Counted from the stretch's first letter, positions 8,006-16,808 are shown. The stretch is DNA of 37,388 bases from Bacillota bacterium (GCA_023436225.1 JAEZKA010000040.1:1-37388); one strand, 5' to 3'. Notes: generated from the sequence alone by a model not told the origin. Made by a program: numbers and translations.

Positions 8006-8845
8006 TTAGAGAAGCTCAACTACTTCAATATCTCTTTCTACCGACAAGTCATGATATTCATTTTCGCAAAGAACTAATGGTTTTGCTATCTCTATTGGGT
8101 TTATATAAACGATATTACCAACTTTTTCGTTACTTAACCGAATTGCTCTACCATTATAGTAGTCAATAATATTATTCACAAAAATCTGACAAATAAATGA
8201 GTCCAGATGATTGAAGCTGTTTGCTTGTATTTCCTCAACCGCTGTTAAAGGGGAACTCTTTTTGCTATATGTCTTGGAAGCAGTGATTGCATCAAATGTA
8301 TCAGCTATTGCTATTATTCTACTAAACAAATTGATTTTCTCTCCCTTTAGCCCCAGGGGATAACCTGTACCATCCATTCTTTCATGATGGAATAAAACGC
8401 CTTTTAACACTTCCTTATCGAATTCGTTGATGTTATCTAATATTTTATAGCCTATGACTGGATGAGATTTCATTTTTTCCATTTCCTCTATGGTTAATCT
8501 ATCCGTCTTATTTAATAAACTATCTTTAATCTTTGCTTTCCCTATATCATGTAAAAGCCCTGCGCGAACCAGGTTTACCATATCTTTGCATTCCAGATTC
8601 AGCCATTTGCCAATGACTAATGATATGAAAGCTACATTAACCGGATGAGAATACATATAAGGGTTTTTATCCTGGACACTGTTTAGTAAAGTTAATATAT
8701 CCGTATCAAAATCTAGATATTTACATATTTGAATGGAACATATTTTTACAGGATATAAGTATAAATCCCTGCCAAACCTGATATCTTCCACTATATTACG
8801 TGAAATCTTGATTGCTTGATCATAAGTCTCTTCTAAACTAAACAT
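8006..8845 (-). CDS. HD-GYP cyclic-di-GMP phosphodiesterase, second copy
   Basis: A 279-residue protein starting at base 8845, where AAGGAGGG lies 4 nt upstream; the frame continues further 5' but without a ribosome site. HD-GYP core: YSHPVNVAFISLVIG, GLLHDIGKAKI, SHPVIGYKI, HHERMDGTGYPLG and IADTFDAITAS, with the metal and GYP residues all present. The C-terminal tail (IRLSNEKVGNIVYIN) matches its neighbour, so the pair arose by duplication, this copy with a shorter N-terminal part. It is the first gene behind LytTR box 2 with a leader of about 150 nt. Two tandem c-di-GMP hydrolases under one putative LytTR promoter suggest that the sensed signal lowers c-di-GMP. Confidence 0.92.
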   Translation of the reverse strand: MFSLEETYDQAIKISRNIVEDIRFGRDLYLYPVKICSIQICKYLDFDTDILTLLNSVQDKNPYMYSHPVNVAFISLVIGKWLNLECKDMVNLVRAGLLHDIGKAKIKDSLLNKTDRLTIEEMEKMKSHPVIGYKILDNINEFDKEVLKGVLFHHERMDGTGYPLGLKGEKINLFSRIIAIADTFDAITASKTYSKKSSPLTAVEEIQANSFNHLDSFICQIFVNNIIDYYNGRAIRLSNEKVGNIVYINPIEIAKPLVLCENEYHDLSVERDIEVVELL

Positions 8846-8999
8846 AATTCCCTCCTTTACTTTATTAACACTCCGATCTCTATGTAACTGTATTTTCTCT
8901 TTTAACAATGTAACAAATGCTACCAAACCAAATCCTTTGATACATCAGTCCACTCCATTTTCTTGTACAAATTCAATCTCTTTTTGTATCCTCGCCATA

Positions 9000-9066
9000 A
9001 TTATACCAAATTCCACCTTTAAAAACCTTTTACAGCACGAATCGTGTCTCCTACCGCATGAATCGT
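9000..9066 (-). promoter_or_regulatory. LytTR-type box 2 with -10 of the HD-GYP pair
   Basis: Direct repeats CAGCACGAA (9033-9041) and CCGCATGAA (9054-9062) with a 21-bp period, and -10 TATAAT with TGG extension at 9000-9005, exactly 27 bp from the box as in box 1. The spacer sequence (GGTAGGAGACACG in gene orientation) also closely matches box 1. The IS element begins only about 35 bp further upstream. Confidence 0.75.
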
Positions 9067-9100
9067 ATTACTCGAATCTTATTTTCGGGCGCACAACAGA

Positions 9101-9122
9101 AAAGGGGCTGTTTCAAAACTAA
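9101..9122 (+). repeat. Left inverted repeat of the IS1182-type element
   Basis: AAAGGGGCTG followed by TTTCAAAACTAA; matches the reverse complement of 10960-10981 at about 20 of 22 positions. Confidence 0.85.
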
Positions 9123-9172
9123 TTGATTAATTAGTGGAGGAGCAGCTCCTTTTTGTACTGAAAATCAAAAAT

Positions 9173-9206
9173 GCGGATTCCGAAGAACCCGCAAAAATGG
9201 TATAAT
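9173..9206 (+). promoter_or_regulatory. Transposase promoter predicting a leaderless mRNA
   Basis: -10 TATAAT with TGG extension at 9201-9206; the transposase ATG starts at 9213, just where transcription would begin, and there is no ribosome site. A hairpin (GCGG-TTC paired with GAA-CCGC, 9173-9192) covers the -35 region and has no good -35 hexamer. Confidence 0.55.
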
Positions 9207-9212
9207 TAGGTC

Positions 9213-10823
9213 ATGCGAATAACACAATTACACAAGAAGAATTATACCGAATTTAATGATGGATATCAACTGGTTTTACCATTAAGTTTGGAAGGTTTAA
9301 TACCTGAAGATGATTCTGTCCGACTGCTCAGCCACATATTGGAGGGATTAGAGTACACGAAGTTGTACAAGGCTTACTCTTCTACAGGAAGAAATCCAGC
9401 AGTGGAACCAAAGACCATGTTCAAGATTATGACCTATGCCTATTCACAGAACATTTATTCAACTAGAAAAATTGAAACAGCATGCCGCAGGGATATTAAC
9501 TTTCGATGGCTACTGGCTGGGCAGGCTGCTCCTGACCATGTGACTATCAGTCGTTTTCGGAATCATTATTTATCAGATGAAGTTGTGGATGATCTGTTTT
9601 ATCAGCAGGTGATGTATCTCTACAACTCAAGAGAAATCCGCTTTGAGAATGCATTTATCGATGGAACAAAAATTGAAGCGAATGCCAACAAGTATACCTT
9701 TGTCTGGAAGAAGGCAGTACTAAAAAACGAGTCAAAGATGCTAGAAAAGGCTGAAAAACTTATCAAGGAGATAAACCTAACTATGGTCAAAGATTTTTAC
9801 TTCAATAGAGAAACTGCGATCAAAGATATTGAAGCTGTTCTTTCATGGCTGATTTCGGAAAAAGAAACAAGGTGCATAGAATTCGTACACGGTATCGGAA
9901 AGAGGAAATCCGATGTCCAGAAATGGACTGAACAGCTGGCGGAATTCATAGAACGTAAAAAAGCCTATGATACCAGCAAGGAACGGATGAAAGACCGTAA
10001 CAGCTATTCAAAGACGGATCCGGATGCGACATTCATGCACATGAAGGAAGACCATATGAGGAACTCCCAGCTAAAACCGGGCTATAACGTTCAAATCGCC
10101 GTGGAAAGTGAGTATGTGACAGGTGTCGGTATCTTTCAGGATAGGACAGATATCGGTACACTGATACCTATGCTTAACAGAATGTTTGAGAAACTGGGAC
10201 GGAAATACACAAATGTAATTGCAGACTCAGGATATGAAAGTGAAGAAAACTACCTGTACCTTGAAAGAGAAGGGATTAATCCATATATCAAGCCACAGAG
10301 CTATGAGATATGGAAGAAAAAGAGCTTCAAGGATGATATAAGTCGTCATGAAAACATGATTTACATAGAGGAAGCAGATGCGTATGTCTGTTCAAACAGT
10401 CGAATCCTTTGGCCTAGGGGAATACATCACAAGAAATCTGCGTCAGGATATCGTTCAGAGCTTACTGTATATGAATGCGAGGATTGTAGCGGATGCCCCA
10501 ATAAAGCTAAATGTACGAAGGCCCAGGGAAACAGACGGATGAAGCTGTCAAAGACATTTATAGAAAAACGAGGAAATTCCTATAAGAACATAACTACCGA
10601 TAAAGGAATCCATCTGAGAATTAATCGGTCGATTCAGGTAGAAGGAGCCTTTGGTGTCCTGAAAAGCGATTATGAATTCAACCGATTTTTAACACGTGGT
10701 AAAAACAACGTTAAAACTGAATTTATTCTGCTATGTCTAGGGTATAACGTCAATAAGCTCCATTCGAAAATACAAAAAGAGCGGCTTGGGCAACATTTAC
10801 ATCAGGTAAAAAAGGCAGTATAA
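9213..10823 (+). CDS. IS1182-family transposase
   Basis: 536 residues, full length for the family. N-terminal domain (about 1-100) contains QLVLPLSLEGLIPEDD and the helix-turn-helix-like stretch; DDE catalytic region includes FIDGTKIEANANKYTF (first Asp), VIADSGYESEENYLYLE (second Asp) and the C-terminal RSIQVEGAFGVLKSDY (Glu). A zinc-like cluster CEDCSGCPNKAKC lies between the second Asp and the Glu, as is usual for IS1182. No frameshift or stop is seen, so it may be active. ATG at 9213 follows TATAAT by only 6 nt, so translation is probably leaderless. Confidence 0.93.
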   Translation: MRITQLHKKNYTEFNDGYQLVLPLSLEGLIPEDDSVRLLSHILEGLEYTKLYKAYSSTGRNPAVEPKTMFKIMTYAYSQNIYSTRKIETACRRDINFRWLLAGQAAPDHVTISRFRNHYLSDEVVDDLFYQQVMYLYNSREIRFENAFIDGTKIEANANKYTFVWKKAVLKNESKMLEKAEKLIKEINLTMVKDFYFNRETAIKDIEAVLSWLISEKETRCIEFVHGIGKRKSDVQKWTEQLAEFIERKKAYDTSKERMKDRNSYSKTDPDATFMHMKEDHMRNSQLKPGYNVQIAVESEYVTGVGIFQDRTDIGTLIPMLNRMFEKLGRKYTNVIADSGYESEENYLYLEREGINPYIKPQSYEIWKKKSFKDDISRHENMIYIEEADAYVCSNSRILWPRGIHHKKSASGYRSELTVYECEDCSGCPNKAKCTKAQGNRRMKLSKTFIEKRGNSYKNITTDKGIHLRINRSIQVEGAFGVLKSDYEFNRFLTRGKNNVKTEFILLCLGYNVNKLHSKIQKERLGQHLHQVKKAV

Positions 10824-10890
10824 AAAACCCGAAATATATGAAGGCTTATTTAAGTACGCTTAAAATCCATGAAAATCCAACTGATCAGAG

Positions 10891-10917
10891 GGACACATCC
10901 CAGAGTGTCCTATTTTT
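10891..10917 (+). terminator. Terminator inside the IS right end
   Basis: GGACAC, 8-nt loop, GTGTCC, then TATTTTT, about 70 bp after the transposase stop. Confidence 0.7.
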
Positions 10918-10959
10918 GTGCCAAAAAAGAAAGGACGTATTTCATCCTAACTATAAATG

Positions 10960-10981
10960 TTAGTTTTGAAACACGCCCTTT
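10960..10981 (-). repeat. Right inverted repeat of the IS1182-type element
   Basis: Reverse complement reads AAAGGGCGTG then TTTCAAAACTAA, pairing with 9101-9122. Confidence 0.85.
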
Positions 10982-11027
10982 CTTTTTATAGGGGCTATAG
11001 GATTTGATAAAAGCCTCGTTAGCAAGG

Positions 11028-12203
11028 TTACCTTCTTCCCATATATTCTAAATTCTTTTTAATAAAATCACAACGTTGTTGTACACATTCAACCGAACGA
11101 AGAGGATCGGAAGGCGTATTGAATACATAATCTACCAATTGTTGAACGGTGGTTGTAGCTACATGCAATCTTGTATCGGAGGATGCATAATAGATATACA
11201 CTTCTCCATTCTCTTTTGCAATTGCTCCATTGGTGAATACCACATTCGATACATCTCCCACTCTTTCTTTTCCAAGCGGAGAAAGGAAAAGTCCCGAAGG
11301 CTCTGCTATCACTTTTGCGGGATCCTCTAAGGAGGTAGCAAAGGCATATAGCACATAACGTAAGCCTGCTGCTGTATTACGTACTCCATGTGCAATATGG
11401 ATCCAGCCCTTCTCCGTCTTAATTGGTACTGCACCGGCTCCATTCTTTGCTTCGGTAATGGTATGGTATTTTCTTTGGCTGGTCAGAATCTCCTCATCGA
11501 TGACTGCATGCTCAATATCCTCACATAGACCGAACCCAATACCACCACCGGAACCGGTATTAATAAAGTCATCCATCGGTCTGGTATAAAAAGCATACTT
11601 ATTATTGATGAATTCCGGATGTAATACTACATTTCTTTGCTGGGGAGAACGCAAGGTTTTTAAATTCTCTAAGCGTTCCCAGGTCTTTAAATCCTTGGTA
11701 CGCACGATACCTGCAGCAGCTACCGCGGCAGAAAGATCGTTTACTGAGGTATCCTTACTTTCCGAGCAGAAAACACCATAAATATATCCGTCCTCATGTT
11801 TCGTCAGACGCATGTCATATACATTCGTCTCTTCCTTGCAGGTATCGGGTAGTAAAATGGGATAATCCCAGAACCGGAAGCCATCAACGCCATTGTCACT
11901 TTCAGCGACACCAAAGAAGGATTTTCTATCATTGCCTTCTATTCTGGCTATTAAATAATATTTACCGTTTAATTCAATGGCGCCAGAGTTCATCACTGCG
12001 TTTACACCAAGGCGTTCCATAAATAGCGGATTTGTCTCCTTGTTCATATCGTATTTCCAAAAATACGGAATATGGTCTCTCGTTAATACCGGATTTACCC
12101 AACGATCATAAATTCCATTGTAAAATGAGGTATCCTTACTGTTCTTTTTTGTTATGAATTCTTCATAACGGTTTATAATTCTATCTCGATTACTTTCAAA
12201 CAT
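11028..12203 (-). CDS. 4-O-beta-D-mannosyl-D-glucose phosphorylase (GH130_1 type)
   Basis: A 391-residue cytoplasmic enzyme of usual family length. Typical GH130_1 landmarks: opening YEEFITKKN, NGIYDRWVNPVLT, NSGAIELNGKYYLIARIEG, DRKSFFGVAES, catalytic-Asp region NVYDMRLTK, phosphate-contact GAGAVPIKTEKGWIHIAHGV and DTRLHVATTTVQQLVDY. The reaction expected is Man-beta-1,4-Glc plus phosphate giving mannose-1-phosphate and glucose (EC 2.4.1.281). ATG with AGGAGG 7 nt upstream; it overlaps the end of the epimerase gene by 8 bp. The epimerase supplies its substrate, which supports the call over mannosyl-N-acetylglucosamine phosphorylase. Last gene of the 14.4-11.0 kb operon; no strong terminator is visible before the IS element. 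Confidence 0.88.
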   Translation of the reverse strand: MFESNRDRIINRYEEFITKKNSKDTSFYNGIYDRWVNPVLTRDHIPYFWKYDMNKETNPLFMERLGVNAVMNSGAIELNGKYYLIARIEGNDRKSFFGVAESDNGVDGFRFWDYPILLPDTCKEETNVYDMRLTKHEDGYIYGVFCSESKDTSVNDLSAAVAAAGIVRTKDLKTWERLENLKTLRSPQQRNVVLHPEFINNKYAFYTRPMDDFINTGSGGGIGFGLCEDIEHAVIDEEILTSQRKYHTITEAKNGAGAVPIKTEKGWIHIAHGVRNTAAGLRYVLYAFATSLEDPAKVIAEPSGLFLSPLGKERVGDVSNVVFTNGAIAKENGEVYIYYASSDTRLHVATTTVQQLVDYVFNTPSDPLRSVECVQQRCDFIKKNLEYMGRR

Positions 12204-13362
12204 GCTTCATCCTCCTAATTATTTCAAAACACATACGACCGTTGTGATAAGGACATTTCCAGGGTTCGGTGATTGGCTTTTGACTGCTGGGCCTGTTATG
12301 CTCATCCAAATCCCAAAACCACTCAGATCCAGGTCTTTGATCGATAAAGTAGGTCTTTATGTAATTCCAAATGCGTTTTGACGCCTCCAGATAAGCCTCC
12401 TGCCCGGTCTTCTCATATGCATTGTAAAATCCGACAACAGCCTCAGCTTGTACCCACCATACCCTTGTTTTATCAACTTCTCCTAAGAAGCACTCGTTGA
12501 GAACCGCATCCCCCTCCATGGCACATTTAAGGATCCTTCCTGCAATTACATTGGTATATTCCTTGGTGGCCTCAGTGATGTCTCTCTCACCGACTACCTG
12601 ACAAGCCTCATCAAGGAGCCAGGATGCTTCGATATCGTGACCATAAGAGTGAAGGTCAGTGATGCTTTCCATTGTTTCGTTGAAGAATACCTCAAGACGC
12701 ACCTTCTTTGAATCGTATACCTGTGTTCGAAATAATTCTAAAATATGTATCAGCTTTTCCTTTACCTTGACGTCCTTTGATACTTTATATAATAAGGTAT
12801 AAGCTTCCAAAACATGCAATAAGGTATTCATCGTCTTATCTGCTAACAGCCCATTTTCCGATAGCTTTTCATTATCAATGATAATCCAATCCCTTGTGAA
12901 TGCTTCCAGATATCCATGAGCATCTGTACATTTCTCTTCTATGAGGTGAAATAATTCAAGTGCAACGTCTAATGCCTTTTCTTCCTTGGTTGCTTCATAA
13001 TATGCACTTAATGCATAGATTGCAAATGCCTGATTATAGGTATGCTTGATATCTTCCTTTACCTTACCATCATAAGCCATCATCCAGTAGACACCGCCAT
13101 ATTCCTGATCCAGGCAATGCAAGGTTAAGAACTCATAAGCATGCTTTGCATAGGGAAGCAGATTTTCCTCTCTTGAGCTTAAGTAGGCATTTGAGAAAAA
13201 CCACAATATCCTGCTATTAAGAATTACACCCTTATCTGCTTGTTCTTCGACCTTCAAATCATAATCAACAAATCCATAATAGCCACCCATTTTTCGATCA
13301 ATTAACCCTTTCCAGTAGGGTAGGATGACATGATCAAGTTGTTGTTGCATTTCGAATTTCAA
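12196..13362 (-). CDS. Cellobiose 2-epimerase (AGE superfamily)
   Basis: 388 residues, an (alpha/alpha)6-barrel enzyme. Motifs: ILNSRILWFFSNAY, KHTYNQAFAIYALSAYYEA (catalytic-type His), HSYGHDIEASWLLDEA, VWWVQAEAVVGFYNAY and PYHNGRMCFE near the end, all typical of cellobiose/mannobiose 2-epimerases. It converts the reducing-end sugar of beta-1,4-linked disaccharides (EC 5.1.3.11); here the likely step is mannobiose to mannosylglucose. The start is TTG at 13362, because GGAGG lies 7 nt before it and 19 nt before the next ATG. It lies between two GH130 phosphorylases and overlaps the downstream one. Confidence 0.9.
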   Translation of the reverse strand: MKFEMQQQLDHVILPYWKGLIDRKMGGYYGFVDYDLKVEEQADKGVILNSRILWFFSNAYLSSREENLLPYAKHAYEFLTLHCLDQEYGGVYWMMAYDGKVKEDIKHTYNQAFAIYALSAYYEATKEEKALDVALELFHLIEEKCTDAHGYLEAFTRDWIIIDNEKLSENGLLADKTMNTLLHVLEAYTLLYKVSKDVKVKEKLIHILELFRTQVYDSKKVRLEVFFNETMESITDLHSYGHDIEASWLLDEACQVVGERDITEATKEYTNVIAGRILKCAMEGDAVLNECFLGEVDKTRVWWVQAEAVVGFYNAYEKTGQEAYLEASKRIWNYIKTYFIDQRPGSEWFWDLDEHNRPSSQKPITEPWKCPYHNGRMCFEIIRRMKHV

Positions 13363-13416
13363 TAGTCTACCTCCATATTTATCCCATTGATCTCAACATC
13401 TCTCAATGTTATATTC

Positions 13417-14433
13417 CTAGCGATATTCCTCGGCATCTCCAGGTAATAAAAATGAATTGTTTTTTATATGATTGACTAACTCGTCCACGGTTGTATAAGC
13501 GATACCAAGACAGGTATCTGCTGCTCCATAGTAAATTGCAATTCTTCCGGTTGCAGCATCACATAGAGCAGAGCATGGGAAGGTTACATTAGGTACAAAC
13601 CCCGTCACTTCATAATCCATCTCCGGTGTCATGATATAATCTTTGGTTCGATATAATACTTTTGATGGATTCTCCTTGTCCAGTATAGCAGCACCTATGC
13701 TGTATACGAAACCGTTACAGGTTCCATTCACACCATGATAAAAGAGCAGCCATCCCTCTGAGGTCTCAATCGGTACCGCACCGGCTCCAATTTTTGTTCC
13801 CTGCCACCATGTATGACCGCTGGTCATCACCCTACGATGCTTACCCCAGAACACAAGATCAGGGCTATAGCTTAAAAATATATCGCCAAAGGGTGTATGT
13901 CCACTATCACTCGGTCTGCTAAGCATAGCATAATTACCGTTTATCTTTTTAGGGAATAGGACACCGTTTCGATTAAATGGAATAAAGGAATTCTCCAAGC
14001 GTACAAAGGACTTAAAATCCTTCGTAACTCCTAATCCTATGGTCGGACCACCAAAATCCGTACACCAAACAATATAATAACTACCATCTATCTCCACTAA
14101 ACGGGGATCGTAAGCATATCCGGTTTTATATTCCTTATTATCCTCATCCACCCATTTGATTTCTTCATCCTCGATGTTCCACTTGATACCATCCTCACTA
14201 TATCCTACATGTAGCTGGGGGATACCATCCTTATGATCCGCACGAAATATTCCAACAAATTTACCCTGGTAAGGTAAAATAGCACTATTATATATTCTGG
14301 CAGACTTAGGGGTTTCGTTCCTTCCCATAATTGGATTTCCAATATGTCTCCACATTACATCGGTACAGCCTTCGGGTTTCTCTTGCCACGGAATATTTGT
14401 TAGTTCATCTCCAATTATTTTAACTTTATTCAT
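13417..14433 (-). CDS. Beta-1,4-mannooligosaccharide phosphorylase (GH130_2 type)
   Basis: 338 residues; start set at ATG 14433, with AGGAGG 7 nt upstream, rather than at the in-frame codon at 14460 which would place the ribosome site inside the gene. GH130 landmarks: MWRHIGNPIMGR, ARIYNSAILPYQGKFVGIFR, catalytic region GYAYDPRLVEIDG, GIGAGAVPIETSEGWLLFYHGV-like phosphate loop (here KIGAGAVPIETSEGW then FYHGV), YGAADTCLGIAYTTVDEL. Phosphorolysis of beta-1,4-mannooligosaccharides to mannose-1-phosphate (EC 2.4.1.319) is expected; a mannosyl-GlcNAc phosphorylase remains possible. First gene of the three-gene catabolic operon, with the shared operator 85 bp upstream. Confidence 0.85.
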   Translation of the reverse strand: MNKVKIIGDELTNIPWQEKPEGCTDVMWRHIGNPIMGRNETPKSARIYNSAILPYQGKFVGIFRADHKDGIPQLHVGYSEDGIKWNIEDEEIKWVDEDNKEYKTGYAYDPRLVEIDGSYYIVWCTDFGGPTIGLGVTKDFKSFVRLENSFIPFNRNGVLFPKKINGNYAMLSRPSDSGHTPFGDIFLSYSPDLVFWGKHRRVMTSGHTWWQGTKIGAGAVPIETSEGWLLFYHGVNGTCNGFVYSIGAAILDKENPSKVLYRTKDYIMTPEMDYEVTGFVPNVTFPCSALCDAATGRIAIYYGAADTCLGIAYTTVDELVNHIKNNSFLLPGDAEEYR

Positions 14434-14479
14434 ATAACATCCTCCTGATAGTAATATCAAATACTAAATACATTATATC

Positions 14480-14540
14480 ATGTTAGCATAATAATGTTTT
14501 AACTTTAATTGCCATAGTTTGTATTTATATACAATTTTTT
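14480..14540 (-). promoter_or_regulatory. Mannan-regulon operator/promoter A (GH130_2 operon)
   Basis: Element TTTGTATTTATATACA followed by ATTTTTT at 14518-14540, then 32 bp to a -10 TAACAT (14480-14485, TGC extension) in the gene direction. The same element and 32-bp distance occur at 20052-20112 and 21560-21620. No -35 consensus, as expected of an activated promoter. A TATAAT at 14472-14477 is an alternative -10. Confidence 0.7.
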
Positions 14541-14549
14541 AGAAACAAA

Positions 14550-14588
14550 GAGTCTTCACACAATAACTACGGTTTTGTATGAAGACTC
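14550..14588 (-). terminator. Terminator of the transport/chemoreceptor operon
   Basis: Minus-strand stem GAGTCTTCATAC paired with GTGTGAAGACTC (11 of 12) followed by TTTGTTTCT. It separates the SBP-permease-MCP unit from the enzyme operon promoter. Confidence 0.75.
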
Positions 14589-14621
14589 CATATCGTTTAC
14601 TCTTTTGCTGATCTTCGATTG

Positions 14622-16808
14622 TTAAATCGTAAATATCTCAATTGCCGCTTTCAGTGTATTGGAATCGGCTTCCATTTGCTTTGTTGCATTATTGAGTTGA
14701 TCAGCTAATTTCAATTGATTTTGGGCAGTTGAACTCACCTCTCCGGTTAAAGCTGAAGCTTCCTCAATGATAGACGAAATACTCTCAATAGAGCTTAAGG
14801 TATTTGTTTTCACTTCTTCTACTGTTACAACTCCTTCCGATATCTTTTGAAGGAATTGAACCAAATTATCTACATGATCATCAATTCGATTAAAAATACG
14901 AACTGTATCTGATAGCGCCTGCTCTTGAGTTTCTACAACGACTACCGTTTTCTTCGAGATTTCTACCATGTTATTTGTTCTGGAATTAATTCTGTTAATG
15001 TTCTCATCTACCTTACTTGCTGCATTGATTGATTGATCAGCTAATTTTCTTATTTCTTCTGCGACTACAGCAAAGCCTCTGCCTGATTGACCCGCTCTTG
15101 CTGCTTCAATCGATGCATTTAAAGATAATAAATTAGTTTGATCAGCAATATTATTAATCATCTGAATGATCTCACCAATTGAACTAACATCCTTTTTCAT
15201 AGATGCGATTTCATCCGTTAATAACTTCGACATGTTAGAGGTATCCGTAATTCTATCCTCCAGAACCCCAATCGTATCCATACCGGTGCTGACAATCGTT
15301 TTTGTATTACTTGCTATAAGGTCTATTTCTTTCGTATTATGATATACGTCACTTATTTTTGCTGATAAATCATCCATCATGGAAAGACAATTTTCAGCGT
15401 CGGACGCTTGCTGATAGGAGCCTTGTTCAATATCTCCAAGAGATGCTGCAATTTCCTTCGATGATTTAATGAAGCTTTCGGAAGTGTCCCCCACAATATA
15501 TGCAGAATTTTTAACTGCTAAGGATACTTGGACCGTCTTTTCAATGAGTGCTTTCATGTTGAAAATCATATCTGACAAGCTATTAATAAGTAGTTCAAAT
15601 TCATCCTTACGCTTGGTCTCAAAGGTTACTGTCAGATCGCCAACCGCGGCTTTCTTAACACTGGAAATGATATTCTTAATGGTTGAACTGAGACCGGTAG
15701 AGATCATGGTACAGACAACTAAGGCAATAATCACTGCTAAAATAACAAATCCAACTGTAATATTTTTAATATTCGTTACCTGGTCAAGAATAGTTGATTC
15801 CGGTATCAAACTATATAGAATAGAACCGCTTTCACCAATCCTCGTATAAACAAATAAGTATTTTTCGTTATTATAGGTAATGTCTCTGGATCCGCTTTCA
15901 TCCTCACCAAGCTTACTCTCTTGAAAAAATGCTTCCTGATAAATATCCATTACCATGGAAGCACTCTTTTCCGTTACCGTTTCCTTAGTATGAATTCTTC
16001 CATCCCCAGAGGCAAAGGCAACACCGCTATCATCACCAAAATTAATACCATTTAATAGATTTTGGATACTTTCTAAATCGATATCCATAATTACATATCC
16101 AAGTAACTTATTACTCTTTGTTCGAAGCAATTGTCTTGTTAAGGACATCGCATATTTATCTTTCGATACCTTTAGAGTATCATCCAGAAAATTATGATAC
16201 CCGGACCAAATCATCTTTTTACCCGTCTTAGAAAATTGAAGGGCCTCTTCGGAGTTAATATATTCCATATACTCCTTAGAAGTAAAATTGGCATAGGTAG
16301 AGATCGGTTCATTCTCTGTAGATATTATATTAATGGAAAAGATGAATTTATCTGCTGCTACCATTGCAAGTAAATCATTTTGAGTTCCATTGTATGCTTC
16401 GTATTCCTCTTTACTGTTTTTCGTAAAGCCACCGCCATAATATTTCGTGATATTCCCATTGCTGACAATTTGATTGGATTTCGCCTCCAGATTATCAAAT
16501 ACCAATTCCAGATAATTACCGTTAGCCTCTATCGTTTGTGTCGCTGAAATTTTATAATTATTGATAATCACACCGGAAGCTTTTGAATAGGTGATTATCC
16601 CCAGCATAATTATTAAGATAATCGGTATGCAAAAGGATAGGATTAGTTTTAACTTAATCGATTTAATTTTAATGGATTTCAATTTATCAATTATTGTACT
16701 TGGTTTATTATTTTTCTGACTACGGAATGTTTCTAATTGTTTTTTCTCATTCGTTAGCATCGGTATCATATACCTTTCAATATTGCGGTGCTTATTTAAC
16801 TGCACCAT
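14622..16808 (-). CDS. Methyl-accepting chemotaxis protein in the mannan operon
   Basis: 728 residues: cytoplasmic basic N-terminus, TM1 (about 53-75, LILSFCIPIILIIMLGIITY), a periplasmic-type Cache sensor domain (about 80-340), TM2 (about 347-368), HAMP (about 370-425) and the signalling helical bundle with the conserved tip (IADQTNLLSLNASIEAARAG, then RGFAVVAEEIRKLADQS). It senses ligands outside the cell and controls CheA. Its coding region overlaps the upstream permease by 17 bp, so it is part of the sugar transporter transcript. The ATG at 16808 has no clear ribosome site; ATG at 16769 has only GAAAGG close by, so the exact start is uncertain. It plausibly directs swimming toward mannan oligosaccharides, perhaps through the binding protein; this is inference. 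Confidence 0.93.
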   Translation of the reverse strand: MVQLNKHRNIERYMIPMLTNEKKQLETFRSQKNNKPSTIIDKLKSIKIKSIKLKLILSFCIPIILIIMLGIITYSKASGVIINNYKISATQTIEANGNYLELVFDNLEAKSNQIVSNGNITKYYGGGFTKNSKEEYEAYNGTQNDLLAMVAADKFIFSINIISTENEPISTYANFTSKEYMEYINSEEALQFSKTGKKMIWSGYHNFLDDTLKVSKDKYAMSLTRQLLRTKSNKLLGYVIMDIDLESIQNLLNGINFGDDSGVAFASGDGRIHTKETVTEKSASMVMDIYQEAFFQESKLGEDESGSRDITYNNEKYLFVYTRIGESGSILYSLIPESTILDQVTNIKNITVGFVILAVIIALVVCTMISTGLSSTIKNIISSVKKAAVGDLTVTFETKRKDEFELLINSLSDMIFNMKALIEKTVQVSLAVKNSAYIVGDTSESFIKSSKEIAASLGDIEQGSYQQASDAENCLSMMDDLSAKISDVYHNTKEIDLIASNTKTIVSTGMDTIGVLEDRITDTSNMSKLLTDEIASMKKDVSSIGEIIQMINNIADQTNLLSLNASIEAARAGQSGRGFAVVAEEIRKLADQSINAASKVDENINRINSRTNNMVEISKKTVVVVETQEQALSDTVRIFNRIDDHVDNLVQFLQKISEGVVTVEEVKTNTLSSIESISSIIEEASALTGEVSSTAQNQLKLADQLNNATKQMEADSNTLKAAIEIFTI

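Larger units (their letters stand above)
9101..10981 (+). mobile_element. Complete IS1182-type insertion sequence
   Basis: 1881 bp bounded by 22-bp imperfect inverted repeats (9101-9122 and 10960-10981; both ends contain AAAGGG..TG followed by TTTCAAAACTAA) and carrying one full-length DDE transposase gene. A short hairpin with T-run (AGGAG-CAG-CTCCT-TTTT, 9138-9154) just inside the left end and a terminator inside the right end would insulate the element from outside transcription. No convincing target duplication is seen at the edges. It sits directly upstream of the LytTR box of the HD-GYP pair and just downstream of the mannan operon. Confidence 0.88.

Noticed and set aside
9091..10991. 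Target-site duplication around the IS1182-type element
   Set aside because: Bases flanking the two inverted repeats do not match convincingly.
14239..14247. Single CCGCACGAA match in the GH130_2 coding region
   Set aside because: No second half-site 21 bp away and it lies within a gene, so not counted as a LytTR box.
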